A model generated the notes under the pieces. The model ran no database searches. It saw only the letters and a program-made list of their open reading frames with translations, and was not told the origin of the DNA. A stretch of DNA of 9,082 bases. It comes from Acidobacteriaceae bacterium. GTDB taxonomy: Bacteria > Acidobacteriota > Terriglobia > Terriglobales > Acidobacteriaceae. How positions within the stretch are numbered: the stretch's first letter is position 1; each line of letters starts with the position of its first letter. Shown here piece after piece: positions 1 through 6,637 of the stretch. The stretch is from NCBI GenBank assembly GCA_003132825.1, contig PKYX01000251.1, forward strand, positions 429 through 9,510. Direction: 5' to 3'. The translations under genes and the position numbers were made by a program.

Positions 1-353
1 CCGGCCCGATCGCCGAAGCCATCACCAAGGCTTTCGGCAGCTTCAAAGATCTACAAGCCAAGTTCAACGACGCCGGGGTCAAGCAATTCGGCAGCGGGTG
101 GGCGTGGCTTGCCGGCAAGCCTAACGGCGACCTGCAAATCCTTAGCACGGCCAATCAGGACAACCCCGTCTCCCAAGGTCTGTTTCCCATTCTGGGAAAC
201 GATGTCTGGGAGCATGCCTACTACTTGAAATACAACAATCGCCGTCCCGAATACTTGGCTGCCTGGTGGAACGTGGTCAATTGGGAAGAAATCAACAAGC
301 GATACGAAAGCCTGAAGTCCGGTAAACACGAGCCCGCGTTAGCAGCCCGCTAA
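1..353 (+). CDS. sodA: Mn-type superoxide dismutase, C-terminal part (5' end outside window)
   Basis: This partial gene encodes the C-terminal 116 residues of an Fe/Mn superoxide dismutase, which converts superoxide to oxygen and hydrogen peroxide. The reading frame enters at base 3 and stops with TAA at 351-353. Family members are about 200 residues, so roughly half is visible. Seen in the fragment are FGSGWAWL (residues 29-36), STANQDNP (48-55) and the signature [18 protein letters not shown] (67-84), whose Asp67 and His71 are metal ligands. The Gln in NQD (residue 52) sits where Mn-type enzymes carry the glutamine that contacts metal-bound water. Fe-type enzymes place this Gln elsewhere, so Mn or cambialistic use is likely; this is inference. 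No signal peptide can be assessed because the N-terminus is missing. The tail after KRYESLKSG is slightly extended and probably disordered. A strong palindrome begins 13 bases past the stop codon. Confidence 0.96.
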   Translation, partial: GPIAEAITKAFGSFKDLQAKFNDAGVKQFGSGWAWLAGKPNGDLQILSTANQDNPVSQGLFPILGNDVWEHAYYLKYNNRRPEYLAAWWNVVNWEEINKRYESLKSGKHEPALAAR

Positions 354-366
354 CCCCGCGCCAGAA

Positions 367-400
367 TCGTAGGGGCAGGCGGGTTTGCCTGCCCCTACGA
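367..400. repeat. Perfect 14-bp inverted repeat, REP-like palindrome or sodA terminator stem
   Basis: The left arm at 367-380 (TCGTAGGGGCAGGC) and the right arm at 387-400 are exact reverse complements, separated by the 6-base loop GGGTTT. The stem is GC-rich and starts 13 bases after the sodA stop, so it could end or stabilise that transcript. No T tract follows, so it is not a classic intrinsic terminator. Palindromes built on GTAGGGGC...GCCCCTAC are, as I recall, common intergenic repeats in several phyla, which favours a dispersed REP-type element. That interpretation is inference; the symmetry is seen directly. Confidence 0.8.
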
Positions 401-819
401 ATTGCTGAAAATCGCCGCGTCTGAAAAATCCTGATCGAAAGCAGACCGCTGCGCAACCGTGCCGCTGCTAGCCCGGTATCTCGCGCGCCATTTGGGCCGA
501 GCGCCTGAGTCGAACCTGCTCGCGCCGGCTGCTCTGTTGGCGCAGACGGTTGCGGGGACGAAGACGATCGGAAATCTGAGAAGCGAGGAGCGCCGATCGA
601 AGGCGGGAGACTGACGGCTGCTTTTTCTGCATTTCCTGTGCGCCGCTTGTGGAAAATGCGCAGGCCGCACCCGCCCCGATGGGAGGGCAGCTGCGATCGC
701 CAACTCTGAAGTTCCCGCGCAGAGCGGCCGCAGCGGCTCTACTCTAAGAACTACCGTGATCGGCTCCACTGCGGGTGAGTCCGCGGCAGATTTTTTTCAA
801 CTGCACCAAAGTTTTGGAA
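401..819. other. Non-coding stretch, no gene supported
   Basis: No reading frame here has a credible start, a ribosome binding site and family-like protein content. The longest frame (minus strand, 395-769) translates to Arg/Ser/Ala-rich sequence without recognisable motifs and has no binding site. No tRNA, rRNA or repeated unit was seen. Two hairpin-like segments lie at 721-740 (AGAG...CTCT arms around CCG/CGG) and at 769-789, the latter followed by a T tract. Confidence 0.6.
769..797 (+). terminator. Candidate imperfect intrinsic terminator
   Basis: CTGCGG at 769-774 can pair with CCG (781-783) and CAG (787-789) if CGG at 784-786 is bulged out. One A and seven consecutive T residues (791-797) follow. 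A stem followed by a T tract is the intrinsic terminator pattern on the + strand, but the bulge weakens it, and no gene ends nearby (sodA ends more than 400 bases upstream). Confidence 0.25.
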
Positions 820-848
820 TTGACCGCACTCCGGGCAACAGGTAGATT
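820..848 (+). promoter_or_regulatory. Putative sigma70-type promoter for the gene at 928
   Basis: TTGACC at 820-825 matches the -35 consensus at five of six positions. TAGATT at 843-848 matches the -10 consensus at four of six. The spacer is exactly 17 bases. Transcription would begin near 855, leaving a leader of about 70 bases before the GTG start. Short matches of this kind occur by chance, but the position is appropriate. Confidence 0.4.
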
Positions 849-927
849 CCTCATCACGCCACAATAACCCAGCCGGGATCGGGCCACCGCTAGATCAAGT
901 GCACAATCCTCTTCAAGGTGAAGGACC

Positions 928-1305
928 GTGAGCAAAGTGGCCAGTCCATGGCAAGTTTATCGCACCCGATTCTTGGTCCGAGCCCGGCGGCTCACCCGAC
1001 CGCTCGTGTTCGTCGACGCGCTCGGGCGGGAACATCGTGGGGAAAAGGGCGACTATCTTGTGAGATCCGCCGAAGGAGCGCGCAGCATCACGCCCGGCAA
1101 GATCTTTGAAGATATTTACGTGGCCATGGGGATTCCCCGTGCCGCCTTATCCCTTCAGGCGTCAGTGCTACGGTCCGGTCGAACCGCAGACAACGCCCAA
1201 GTTTCAGAACCAGTCACGACAGGCAGGAAAGGCCAGGTTCCTTGTGGAAAACCGATGGCCGCACCCCGCATCCCGGCCGTTAATTGCTTACGATACAATA
1301 TGTAG
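928..1305 (+). CDS. Small GDYLV-motif protein of unknown function; conserved core about residues 7-68
   Basis: A GTG start at 928 is preceded by the purine-rich AAGGTGAAGG (914-923 region), a reasonable ribosome binding site. The 125-residue frame ends with TAG at 1303-1305. Residues 7-68 look like a genuine compact domain: PWQVYRTRFLVRARRLT, then VFVDALGREHRGEKGDYLVRS (residues 27-47), then ITPGKIFEDIYVAMG. The arrangement GDYLV, a short polar turn, then FE-x-x-Y resembles small bacterial and phage-associated domains with a PGDYLV/FE..Y signature; I know of no established function. No signal peptide or membrane segment is visible. From about residue 69 (base 1132) onward codon use becomes irregular and no motif is seen. 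The natural stop may have been lost through a frameshift or mutation, or the tail may simply be unconserved. Neighbours give no functional hint. Confidence 0.6.
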   Translation: MSKVASPWQVYRTRFLVRARRLTRPLVFVDALGREHRGEKGDYLVRSAEGARSITPGKIFEDIYVAMGIPRAALSLQASVLRSGRTADNAQVSEPVTTGRKGQVPCGKPMAAPRIPAVNCLRYNM

Positions 1306-1315
1306 GGATAATGTC

Positions 1316-1344
1316 TTGACAGGCCCCATATACGGGAGTACTGT
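1316..1344 (+). promoter_or_regulatory. Weak candidate promoter for a long nrdJ leader
   Basis: TTGACA at 1316-1321 is a perfect -35 hexamer. TACTGT at 1339-1344 follows after 17 bases and matches the -10 consensus at only three of six positions. The spacer contains the near-palindrome CCCATATACGGG (1325-1336), and TACAATATGTA (1293-1303), with TACA/TGTA arms, lies just upstream. Either could be an operator. If used, the promoter would give an nrdJ leader of about 470 bases. Confidence 0.3.
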
Positions 1345-1790
1345 TGCCATCCCATACGACATAATCGCCTCCGGAAACGGGGGCAGGGCGAAGGCAAGGC
1401 TGTTGAGGAAGAACTGGGGCGGTGGCCGCGCCGAGGTGACCAGGCGCCGTCCCACAAGTCGAGTTCCGTCCTACCAGAGTGATGAGGTTTCCGGGGCACC
1501 CCCGTTTGGTGCTTTGGGTTAGTCTGGGCGGACGGTTTGGTGCGGTGGCCGCTTTCCTGGTTCGGCAGGCCGAGCCTCTCCTTGGGAAGCGACAACAGTT
1601 TGAAAACTCATGGGTTAAGCGCCCTGCGAGGCGGGGAAGCCCAAGCATTTTCCGCTCCGTCGGGCAACGAACCGGGGCGCCAAGTATGGAGCTTCGTCTG
1701 AGCCCTGGATTCGACGTTTTTGCACCGTTTTTGTCGTGGGTTGTTCGGGAATCACTGACCAATTAACGGGAATCAAATACTTACATAGCA

Positions 1791-1813
1791 GCGGGTCGCA
1801 GCGCCCGCGGGAG
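1791..1813 (+). promoter_or_regulatory. Hairpin abutting the nrdJ ribosome binding site
   Basis: GCGGG at 1791-1795 pairs with CCCGC at 1804-1808, extendable by one T-G wobble. The Shine-Dalgarno sequence GGGAG (1809-1813) follows at once, and the nrdJ ATG lies eight bases beyond. The stem does not include the Shine-Dalgarno, so it may position or partly occlude the ribosome site. The binding site is well supported; a regulatory role for the stem is speculative. Confidence 0.35.
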
Positions 1814-1821
1814 AACAGTAA

Positions 1822-4800
1822 ATGCCGGAAGTACGAGAGCACGGAGCCCCCTCCGCCACCGATACCGCCCCCCCCTCCGGGCCAGCGACCACGACCACCA
1901 CCACGACGCCTGCAGCCGCCGTCAAGAAGGCCCCCGGCCTCTCCTTTCAGCGCCTCTTTACCAAGCCCGGCGTCTCCCCTTACGACGAGGTTGAGTGGGA
2001 GTGGCGCGCCGCGCAGATCACCGACGCCCAAGGCAAGATTATCTTCGAGCAAGCCAATGTCGAGATCCCCAAGGACTGGTCCTTGACCGCGACTAACATC
2101 GTGGCTTCAAAATACTTGCACGGTACGCTCGGCACGCCCGAGCGCGAGACCGGCGTCCGCCAGTTGGTGATTCGGGTGGCTGAAACCATTCGCGACTGGG
2201 GCTTGGCCCAGGGCTACTTCCGCACGCCGGAAGACGGCGCGACCTTCCACGATGAACTGGTTCACATTCTCATCCGCCAATATGCCGCGTTTAATTCCCC
2301 GGTGTGGTTCAATGTCGGCTGCGACCGCATCGAACCCAACTCCGACGCCCAGAACTTTCACTGGAACCGCGAACTCGCCCGCGTCGAATTCAGTGTCACC
2401 GGTTACACGCACCCGCAGTGCTCCGCCTGTTTCATCAATTCGGTGAAGGATTCGCTCGACTCCATCCTCACTCTGGCCAAGACCGAAGGCATGCTGTTCA
2501 AATGGGGATCCGGCACCGGCACCAACCTATCACCGCTGCGCTCTTCGACCGAAGGTTTGAGCGGCGGCGGCACCGCCAGCGGACCACTCAGCTTCATGAA
2601 GGGCTTCGACGCCTTCGCCGGGGTCATCAAGTCCGGCGGCAAGACTCGCCGCGCCGCCAAGATGGTGATCCTCAACGTGGACCATCCTGACATTGAAGAC
2701 TTCATCCTCTGCAAGCAGAAGGAAGAAGCCAAGGCGCACGCGCTTATCGCCTCCGGCTACGACGGTTCTTCGCCCGATTCCGACGCCTATTCTTCGATCT
2801 TTTTCCAGAACGCCAATAACTCGGTTCGCGTCACCGATGATTTTATGTACGCCGTTCTGCGCGATACCGACTTCAGCACCCGCGCCGTCCGTGACGGACG
2901 TCCCATGAACACCTACAAAGCCAAAGAGCTGCTGCGTCTGATCTCCGATGCTACCTGGCACTGCGGCGACCCCGGCATGCAGTACGACAGCACCATCAAT
3001 CGCTGGCACACGTCGAAGAATACGGCGCGCATCAATGCCAGCAACCCATGCTCGGAGTACATGTTCCTCGATGACTCGGCTTGCAATCTGGCTAGCCTGA
3101 ACCTGCTGAAGTTTGCGCCCAACGGGACATTCGACGTTGCCGCCTATCGTCACGCGGTCGACGTGCTGGTTACCGCCCAGGAAATCATCGTCGACAACGC
3201 CGGCTACCCCACGGAATTAATCATGCGCAACTCGCACGATTATCGTCCGCTCGGCCTCGGCTATGCCAATCTCGGAGCCCTGCTCATGGCGGCCGGCCTG
3301 CCCTACGACTCCGATGCCGGCCGCGACTACGCCGCCTGCGTCACCGCCATTATGTGCGGCGAAGCCTATCTCCAGTCCTCAAGGATCGCCGAACTCTGCG
3401 AGCCTTTAGCTCCCGCCACCGAGCCCACCAAGAAAGGGCTGTCTGAAACCAACTTGGGCTTCAACAACGCACACGCCGGGGCGGCCGCCTCGGCTTTTCC
3501 GGGCGCTGCCTGCCCCGGCTGGTACATCAACCGTGAGCCGTTCCTTGACGTGATCCGCATGCACCGCGCCTCGGTCAACAACATCAATAAGACCAACGTT
3601 CCCAGCGCGCTCTACGAGTCCAGCAAGCAATGCTGGGACGAAGCGCTGGCGCACGGCGAAAAACACGGCTACCGCAATTCCCAAGTTACGGTCCTCGCTC
3701 CGACGGGAACGATCGGATTCATGATGGATTGTGATACGACCGGCATTGAGCCCGATCTCGCACTGGTGAAGTACAAGAAGCTGGTGGGAGGAGGGATGAT
3801 CAAGATTGTGAATCAGACGGTGCCGACGGCCCTGTTCAAGCTGGGGTATGACCACGAGCAGGCCGATGCCATTGTCAGCTACATTGACGCGACCGGCACC
3901 ATCGAAGGGGCGCCGGGTGTGAAGGACGAGCATTTGGCGGTGTTTGACTGTTCGTTCAAGCCGGCGAAGGGGACGCGCTCGATTCACTACCTGGGCCACT
4001 TGCGCATGATGGCGGCTGCGCAGCCGTTTATCTCGGGCGCTATCTCGAAGACCGTCAATCTGCCGGAAAATGCTGGCGTCGAAGACATCATGGAGGCTTA
4101 CCTTCAGGCTTGGAAATTAGGGCTGAAGGCTGTGGCCGTCTATCGCGATGGGTGCAAGAAGTCGCAACCGCTGTCGGCGGCGGGGTCGAAGACGGCAACC
4201 TCATCGAAGGATGACGGGATCGCGCGGGCGGGAGTGTCCACGTCCCGGGAGGAAGAGGACCTGAATGCTCCGCCGCGGGCGGTGCGGCACCGGCTGCCGG
4301 ACGAGCGGATGTCGGTGACGCACAAGTTCGATGTGGGCGGGCATGAGGGCTACATCATCGTGGGTCTCTATCCCGACGGTGAGCCCGGGGAGATCTTCAT
4401 CACCATGGCCAAGGAGGGATCGACGGTCAGCGGGCTGATGGACTGCTTCGCCTGTGCTGTTTCGATTGCGCTGCAACATGGCGTGCCGTTGAAGCTGCTT
4501 TGCGAAAAGTTCGCGCACACCCGCTTCGAACCGAGCGGCTGGAGCAAGATGCCTGATATTGGCTACGCCAAGTCGATCATGGATTACATCTTCCGCTGGC
4601 TGCAGATGCGCTTCCTGACCGGGCAGCAGCAGTTGCTGTTCGATAACCTACGGCCACGTTCGCTGGCGGCGCAGTCTCCGGTGGCAGAAGAGTTAACCGA
4701 GATTGCGGGCTCCGAGCCAACCACCAACGCCCATCGGGCGGCTTCTCTGCATGCCGCCGATGCCCTGGCGGAAATCGTAGACCTGGGCGACGCGCCGACG

Positions 4801-4884
4801 TGCAGCTTCTGCGGCTCGATCATGACGCGGAATGGAAGTTGCTACCGCTGCATGAGTTGCGGCTCAACCAGCGGGTGCAGCTAG
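1822..4884 (+). CDS. nrdJ: Adenosylcobalamin-dependent (class II) ribonucleotide reductase
   Basis: This cytoplasmic enzyme reduces ribonucleotides to deoxyribonucleotides, using adenosylcobalamin to generate the thiyl radical, so it needs no oxygen. The 1020-residue product is complete: ATG at 1822 with GGGAG eight bases upstream, stop TAG at 4882-4884. Residues 1-39 are a Pro/Thr/Ala-rich extension with seven consecutive Thr (23-29); the conserved body begins at LSFQRLFTKPGVSPYDEVEW (40-59). Cys203 in SACF and Cys421 in SACNLASL are the expected redox pair, and NPCSE (408-412) supplies Asn408, radical Cys410 and Glu412. APTGTIGF (626-633) matches the phosphate-binding loop. After a Ser/Lys-rich linker (about 780-818), residues 825-930 form a TSCPD-type domain beginning LPDERMSVTHKF. 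The tail carries C994xxC997, C1007xxC1010xxC1013 and C1019, as expected for the zinc-binding/swinging-arm end. A stretch at about 301-325 appears inserted relative to shorter class II enzymes. Codon use shifts at about 3700-4440. Confidence 0.97.
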   Translation: MPEVREHGAPSATDTAPPSGPATTTTTTTPAAAVKKAPGLSFQRLFTKPGVSPYDEVEWEWRAAQITDAQGKIIFEQANVEIPKDWSLTATNIVASKYLHGTLGTPERETGVRQLVIRVAETIRDWGLAQGYFRTPEDGATFHDELVHILIRQYAAFNSPVWFNVGCDRIEPNSDAQNFHWNRELARVEFSVTGYTHPQCSACFINSVKDSLDSILTLAKTEGMLFKWGSGTGTNLSPLRSSTEGLSGGGTASGPLSFMKGFDAFAGVIKSGGKTRRAAKMVILNVDHPDIEDFILCKQKEEAKAHALIASGYDGSSPDSDAYSSIFFQNANNSVRVTDDFMYAVLRDTDFSTRAVRDGRPMNTYKAKELLRLISDATWHCGDPGMQYDSTINRWHTSKNTARINASNPCSEYMFLDDSACNLASLNLLKFAPNGTFDVAAYRHAVDVLVTAQEIIVDNAGYPTELIMRNSHDYRPLGLGYANLGALLMAAGLPYDSDAGRDYAACVTAIMCGEAYLQSSRIAELCEPLAPATEPTKKGLSETNLGFNNAHAGAAASAFPGAACPGWYINREPFLDVIRMHRASVNNINKTNVPSALYESSKQCWDEALAHGEKHGYRNSQVTVLAPTGTIGFMMDCDTTGIEPDLALVKYKKLVGGGMIKIVNQTVPTALFKLGYDHEQADAIVSYIDATGTIEGAPGVKDEHLAVFDCSFKPAKGTRSIHYLGHLRMMAAAQPFISGAISKTVNLPENAGVEDIMEAYLQAWKLGLKAVAVYRDGCKKSQPLSAAGSKTATSSKDDGIARAGVSTSREEEDLNAPPRAVRHRLPDERMSVTHKFDVGGHEGYIIVGLYPDGEPGEIFITMAKEGSTVSGLMDCFACAVSIALQHGVPLKLLCEKFAHTRFEPSGWSKMPDIGYAKSIMDYIFRWLQMRFLTGQQQLLFDNLRPRSLAAQSPVAEELTEIAGSEPTTNAHRAASLHAADALAEIVDLGDAPTCSFCGSIMTRNGSCYRCMSCGSTSGCS

Positions 4885-5263
4885 ATCTTGGGTGTGGAGC
4901 TCGATGTGGGGCCTCCACTCGCTCGCGCTGAAATACTCGGAATCCAGGCGAACCGATCAGCTTGGAAATCAATTCCGCTAGCAGGCGGTAGTGAATCCCG
5001 ACCCGCGGGACCGCGAATCCCGGAACGGCCGTCTCATGTATGACGTTTTCCTCAAGGTGGGCGGGAATCAACTCGCCGGAACGGCGTCCGCTGCGCCATC
5101 GCGCGTCCCGCCCGCTCGGCGGCGGGATCGATGGCAGACTTCATCCGCTCGAGGTAGCTACCGAGACGGCGTCTTTTACGACGATGTAGCCTTGGCGCAG
5201 CCGCATCTCGAGAAGACTGGGTGTCCACCACCCGTATCACCCAAAAGGTAAAGCCTGAGGTGG
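4885..5263. other. 379-bp intergenic stretch, no gene supported
   Basis: Just after nrdJ, GTGGAG (4894-4899) and CTCCAC (4913-4918) could form a 6-bp stem, but no T tract follows, so it is at best a weak 3' end signal. The rest shows minus-strand frames (4820-5071 and 5052-5240) that lack binding sites, overlap each other in different frames, and contain no recognised motif. A decayed minus-strand gene is possible but not demonstrated. No promoter for the downstream gene stands out. Confidence 0.5.
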
Positions 5264-6298
5264 ATGATGAAACTACAGGTTATGCTTCTGGCCACTGCTT
5301 GTAGCTTGGCTCCTAGGCTCTTCGCGCAGCAGCCCGCCACGCCTGTCATCACTCTCAAGGCAACGGCCGCGGGAGACATGCCCATCAGCCGCCCGTCAGT
5401 AATCCTGAGTGCAATGTGCGATGATGCGGGCAACGTTTACGCCCGCCCGTTTGATCCCTATGATCCGATGTCGTCCTTCCAGGCGCCGCTCCTCGAGGTT
5501 ACTCCCGGGAAAGCGGCGGGAAGCCTGCGGATCAACCATAGCTTTCAAAGTCCGCACGCAGCCCGGACATTCTTTGTCCGCGCCGGCGAAATTTATGTGC
5601 TGACCGGGCCGAGCTACGGTGTGAACGATGTGGTGGAATTCGTGTCAAACGGTTCAGTGAAAACGCAGGTCAGGCTGGGAGGGTTGGATTCGGGCGTCGA
5701 GGTTTGGCATCTGGCAGTTTTCAAGTCGGGTGAATATCTTTTGTTCGGCGTGACAGGCGAGAACTTGCGCACTCCCTTTACTGCGGTGTTCAATGCAGAT
5801 GGACGATTCGTGAAGAAGATTTACGAGCCGGAGGACGAGGACGCCCGTCAGAAAGCGGAAGGGGGCGATCCGAGATACGATCTCTGCTGCGCCAATTCGG
5901 GGAACGCGTTTGCATTCGACCAGGCCGATGTTGCCGCTGGCGCGGACGGTAATGTCTATCTGTTACATGGCGTCTCTCCTCCGTTGATTTACGTCATCTC
6001 CCCGGCAGGCGAGGTGGTGCGCAAACTGCGAATCGACGCCGGGGATCCCGCCCTTACGGCAAATAGCATCAGGTTCCATGCCGGGCGGCTAGCGGTCGGA
6101 TTTGATTGGCTGGGCCATGTCCCTCAGAACCTGATCAAGGTAATCGACCTTAAGGGAAATTCGATTGCAGACTATGAGGTCAGAGAGAGTGCCGGCGATT
6201 CTGATCCCATTCTGGCTTGCTATGGTTCCGAAGGTTTCACCCTGATTCCCAGGGGCGGCGACACCGCATTGCATCTGCTCACGGTAAAGCTGCCATAG
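5264..6298 (+). CDS. Secreted protein of unknown function, probably beta-propeller-like
   Basis: The 344-residue product begins with a typical Sec signal peptide: MMKLQ, a hydrophobic core VMLLATACSLAPRL, then LFA-QQ, giving likely cleavage after Ala21. The mature protein should be periplasmic or extracellular. Cys13 is not in a good lipobox, so a lipoprotein is less likely. The body is beta-rich with recurring short segments: DDAGNVYARPFDP (53-65), AGEIYVLTGP (107-116), SGEYLLFGVTG (155-165), ADGNVYLLHG (227-236) and SPAGEVVRKLRI (246-257). Repeated D/G-G-N-V/I-Y turns of this kind are typical of NHL/WD-like beta-propellers, but I do not recognise a named family, catalytic residues or repeat count. 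CC at 208-209 is notable. Two adjacent ATGs (5264 and 5267) are possible starts; GAGG at 5257-5260 is better spaced for the second. No partner gene is adjacent and no function can be assigned. The stop is TAG at 6296-6298. Confidence 0.85.
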   Translation: MMKLQVMLLATACSLAPRLFAQQPATPVITLKATAAGDMPISRPSVILSAMCDDAGNVYARPFDPYDPMSSFQAPLLEVTPGKAAGSLRINHSFQSPHAARTFFVRAGEIYVLTGPSYGVNDVVEFVSNGSVKTQVRLGGLDSGVEVWHLAVFKSGEYLLFGVTGENLRTPFTAVFNADGRFVKKIYEPEDEDARQKAEGGDPRYDLCCANSGNAFAFDQADVAAGADGNVYLLHGVSPPLIYVISPAGEVVRKLRIDAGDPALTANSIRFHAGRLAVGFDWLGHVPQNLIKVIDLKGNSIADYEVRESAGDSDPILACYGSEGFTLIPRGGDTALHLLTVKLP

Positions 6299-6637
6299 GT
6301 CCCCGCAGTGTCGCAGGCGACGCGTTGCATTCGAAACCAGTCCCTGACGGGAAGAAAACACCGTGCCCTGGTCATGGGCCCATGCTTCGAGCGATGGAAA
6401 GCTCGGCACAGTCAGCACCGCCGCAAACTGCGCCGGTCCCTTAGAACCACGGCTTCGGCGATCAGCGGATTATGCTTCAGTGACCGCAAATCGGGAATTT
6501 GGGTTTTCCCTCTTCCGTGACTACGTTCTCAGATGAGTAACCATGCCGATTTTTCGCTAACCTATTTCCGTGCAGAACGTCCCCTTGTCTTCAAAGGGGA
6601 AGTGTGAGAGCGTTCCCTTTTATTGCTAGGGGTAGGA
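6299..6637. other. Intergenic leader region before padR
   Basis: No coding frame here is supported. The region becomes more AT-rich towards padR, consistent with a promoter region, but I cannot name a convincing -35/-10 pair. Two inverted repeats are visible: GGGAA/TTCCC at 6493-6497 and 6506-6510, and a 7-bp stem at 6580-6600 listed separately. PadR proteins usually repress their own promoter, so the operator is expected in this stretch. Confidence 0.5.
6580..6600. promoter_or_regulatory. 7-bp inverted repeat upstream of padR, candidate operator or leader hairpin
   Basis: TCCCCTT at 6580-6586 and AAGGGGA at 6594-6600 are exact reverse complements around a 7-base spacer, ending 37 bases before the padR start. 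A dimeric winged-helix regulator such as PadR could bind such a dyad, or it could form an RNA hairpin in the leader. The sequence differs from the ATGT-(8)-ACAT sites described for some PadR proteins, so the operator reading is speculative. Confidence 0.35.

Larger units (their letters stand above)
1306..1821. other. 516-bp gap upstream of nrdJ, possible long leader
   Basis: No protein-coding gene is supported here; overlapping frames on both strands lack binding sites and recognisable motifs. The stretch is GC-rich with several short inverted repeats, such as GCACC/GGTGC separated by seven bases just after 1494. A promoter-like pair lies near its upstream end, and a hairpin plus Shine-Dalgarno at its downstream end. 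I searched by eye for a cobalamin riboswitch (a GCCACTG-type B12 box with paired upstream elements) and did not find one. Confidence 0.55.

Noticed and set aside
395..769. 124-residue minus-strand reading frame
   Set aside because: Its composition is Arg/Ser/Ala-rich as expected of GC-rich non-coding DNA, it has no ribosome binding site and no motif, and it overlaps the palindrome and other intergenic signals.
918..1109. Alternative GTG frame just before the small GDYLV gene
   Set aside because: The product has no motif, its start lies inside the binding site used for the 928 start, and the overlapping frame has the coherent domain.
1705..1715. CTGGATTCGAC, identical to the conserved 5' core of tmRNA genes
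   Set aside because: No acceptor-stem partner, tag reading frame or T-arm/CCA end was found in the following sequence; the nrdJ gene begins only about 110 bases later. An isolated 11-base match is likely chance.
1106..1762. Overlapping reading frames of 138-160 residues on both strands
   Set aside because: They overlap one another in different frames, lack binding sites and show no family-like content; long open frames are common by chance at this GC content.
1306..1821. Cobalamin riboswitch or RNase P RNA in the nrdJ upstream region
   Set aside because: Neither a B12 box nor the RNase P core (GAGGAAAGTCCGG type) is present; TTGAGGAAGAACTGG near 1404 resembles the latter only superficially.
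4820..5240. Possible decayed minus-strand gene after nrdJ
   Set aside because: Two short frames could be pieces of one gene joined by a frameshift, but neither shows a recognisable motif, and one runs into the nrdJ 3' end.
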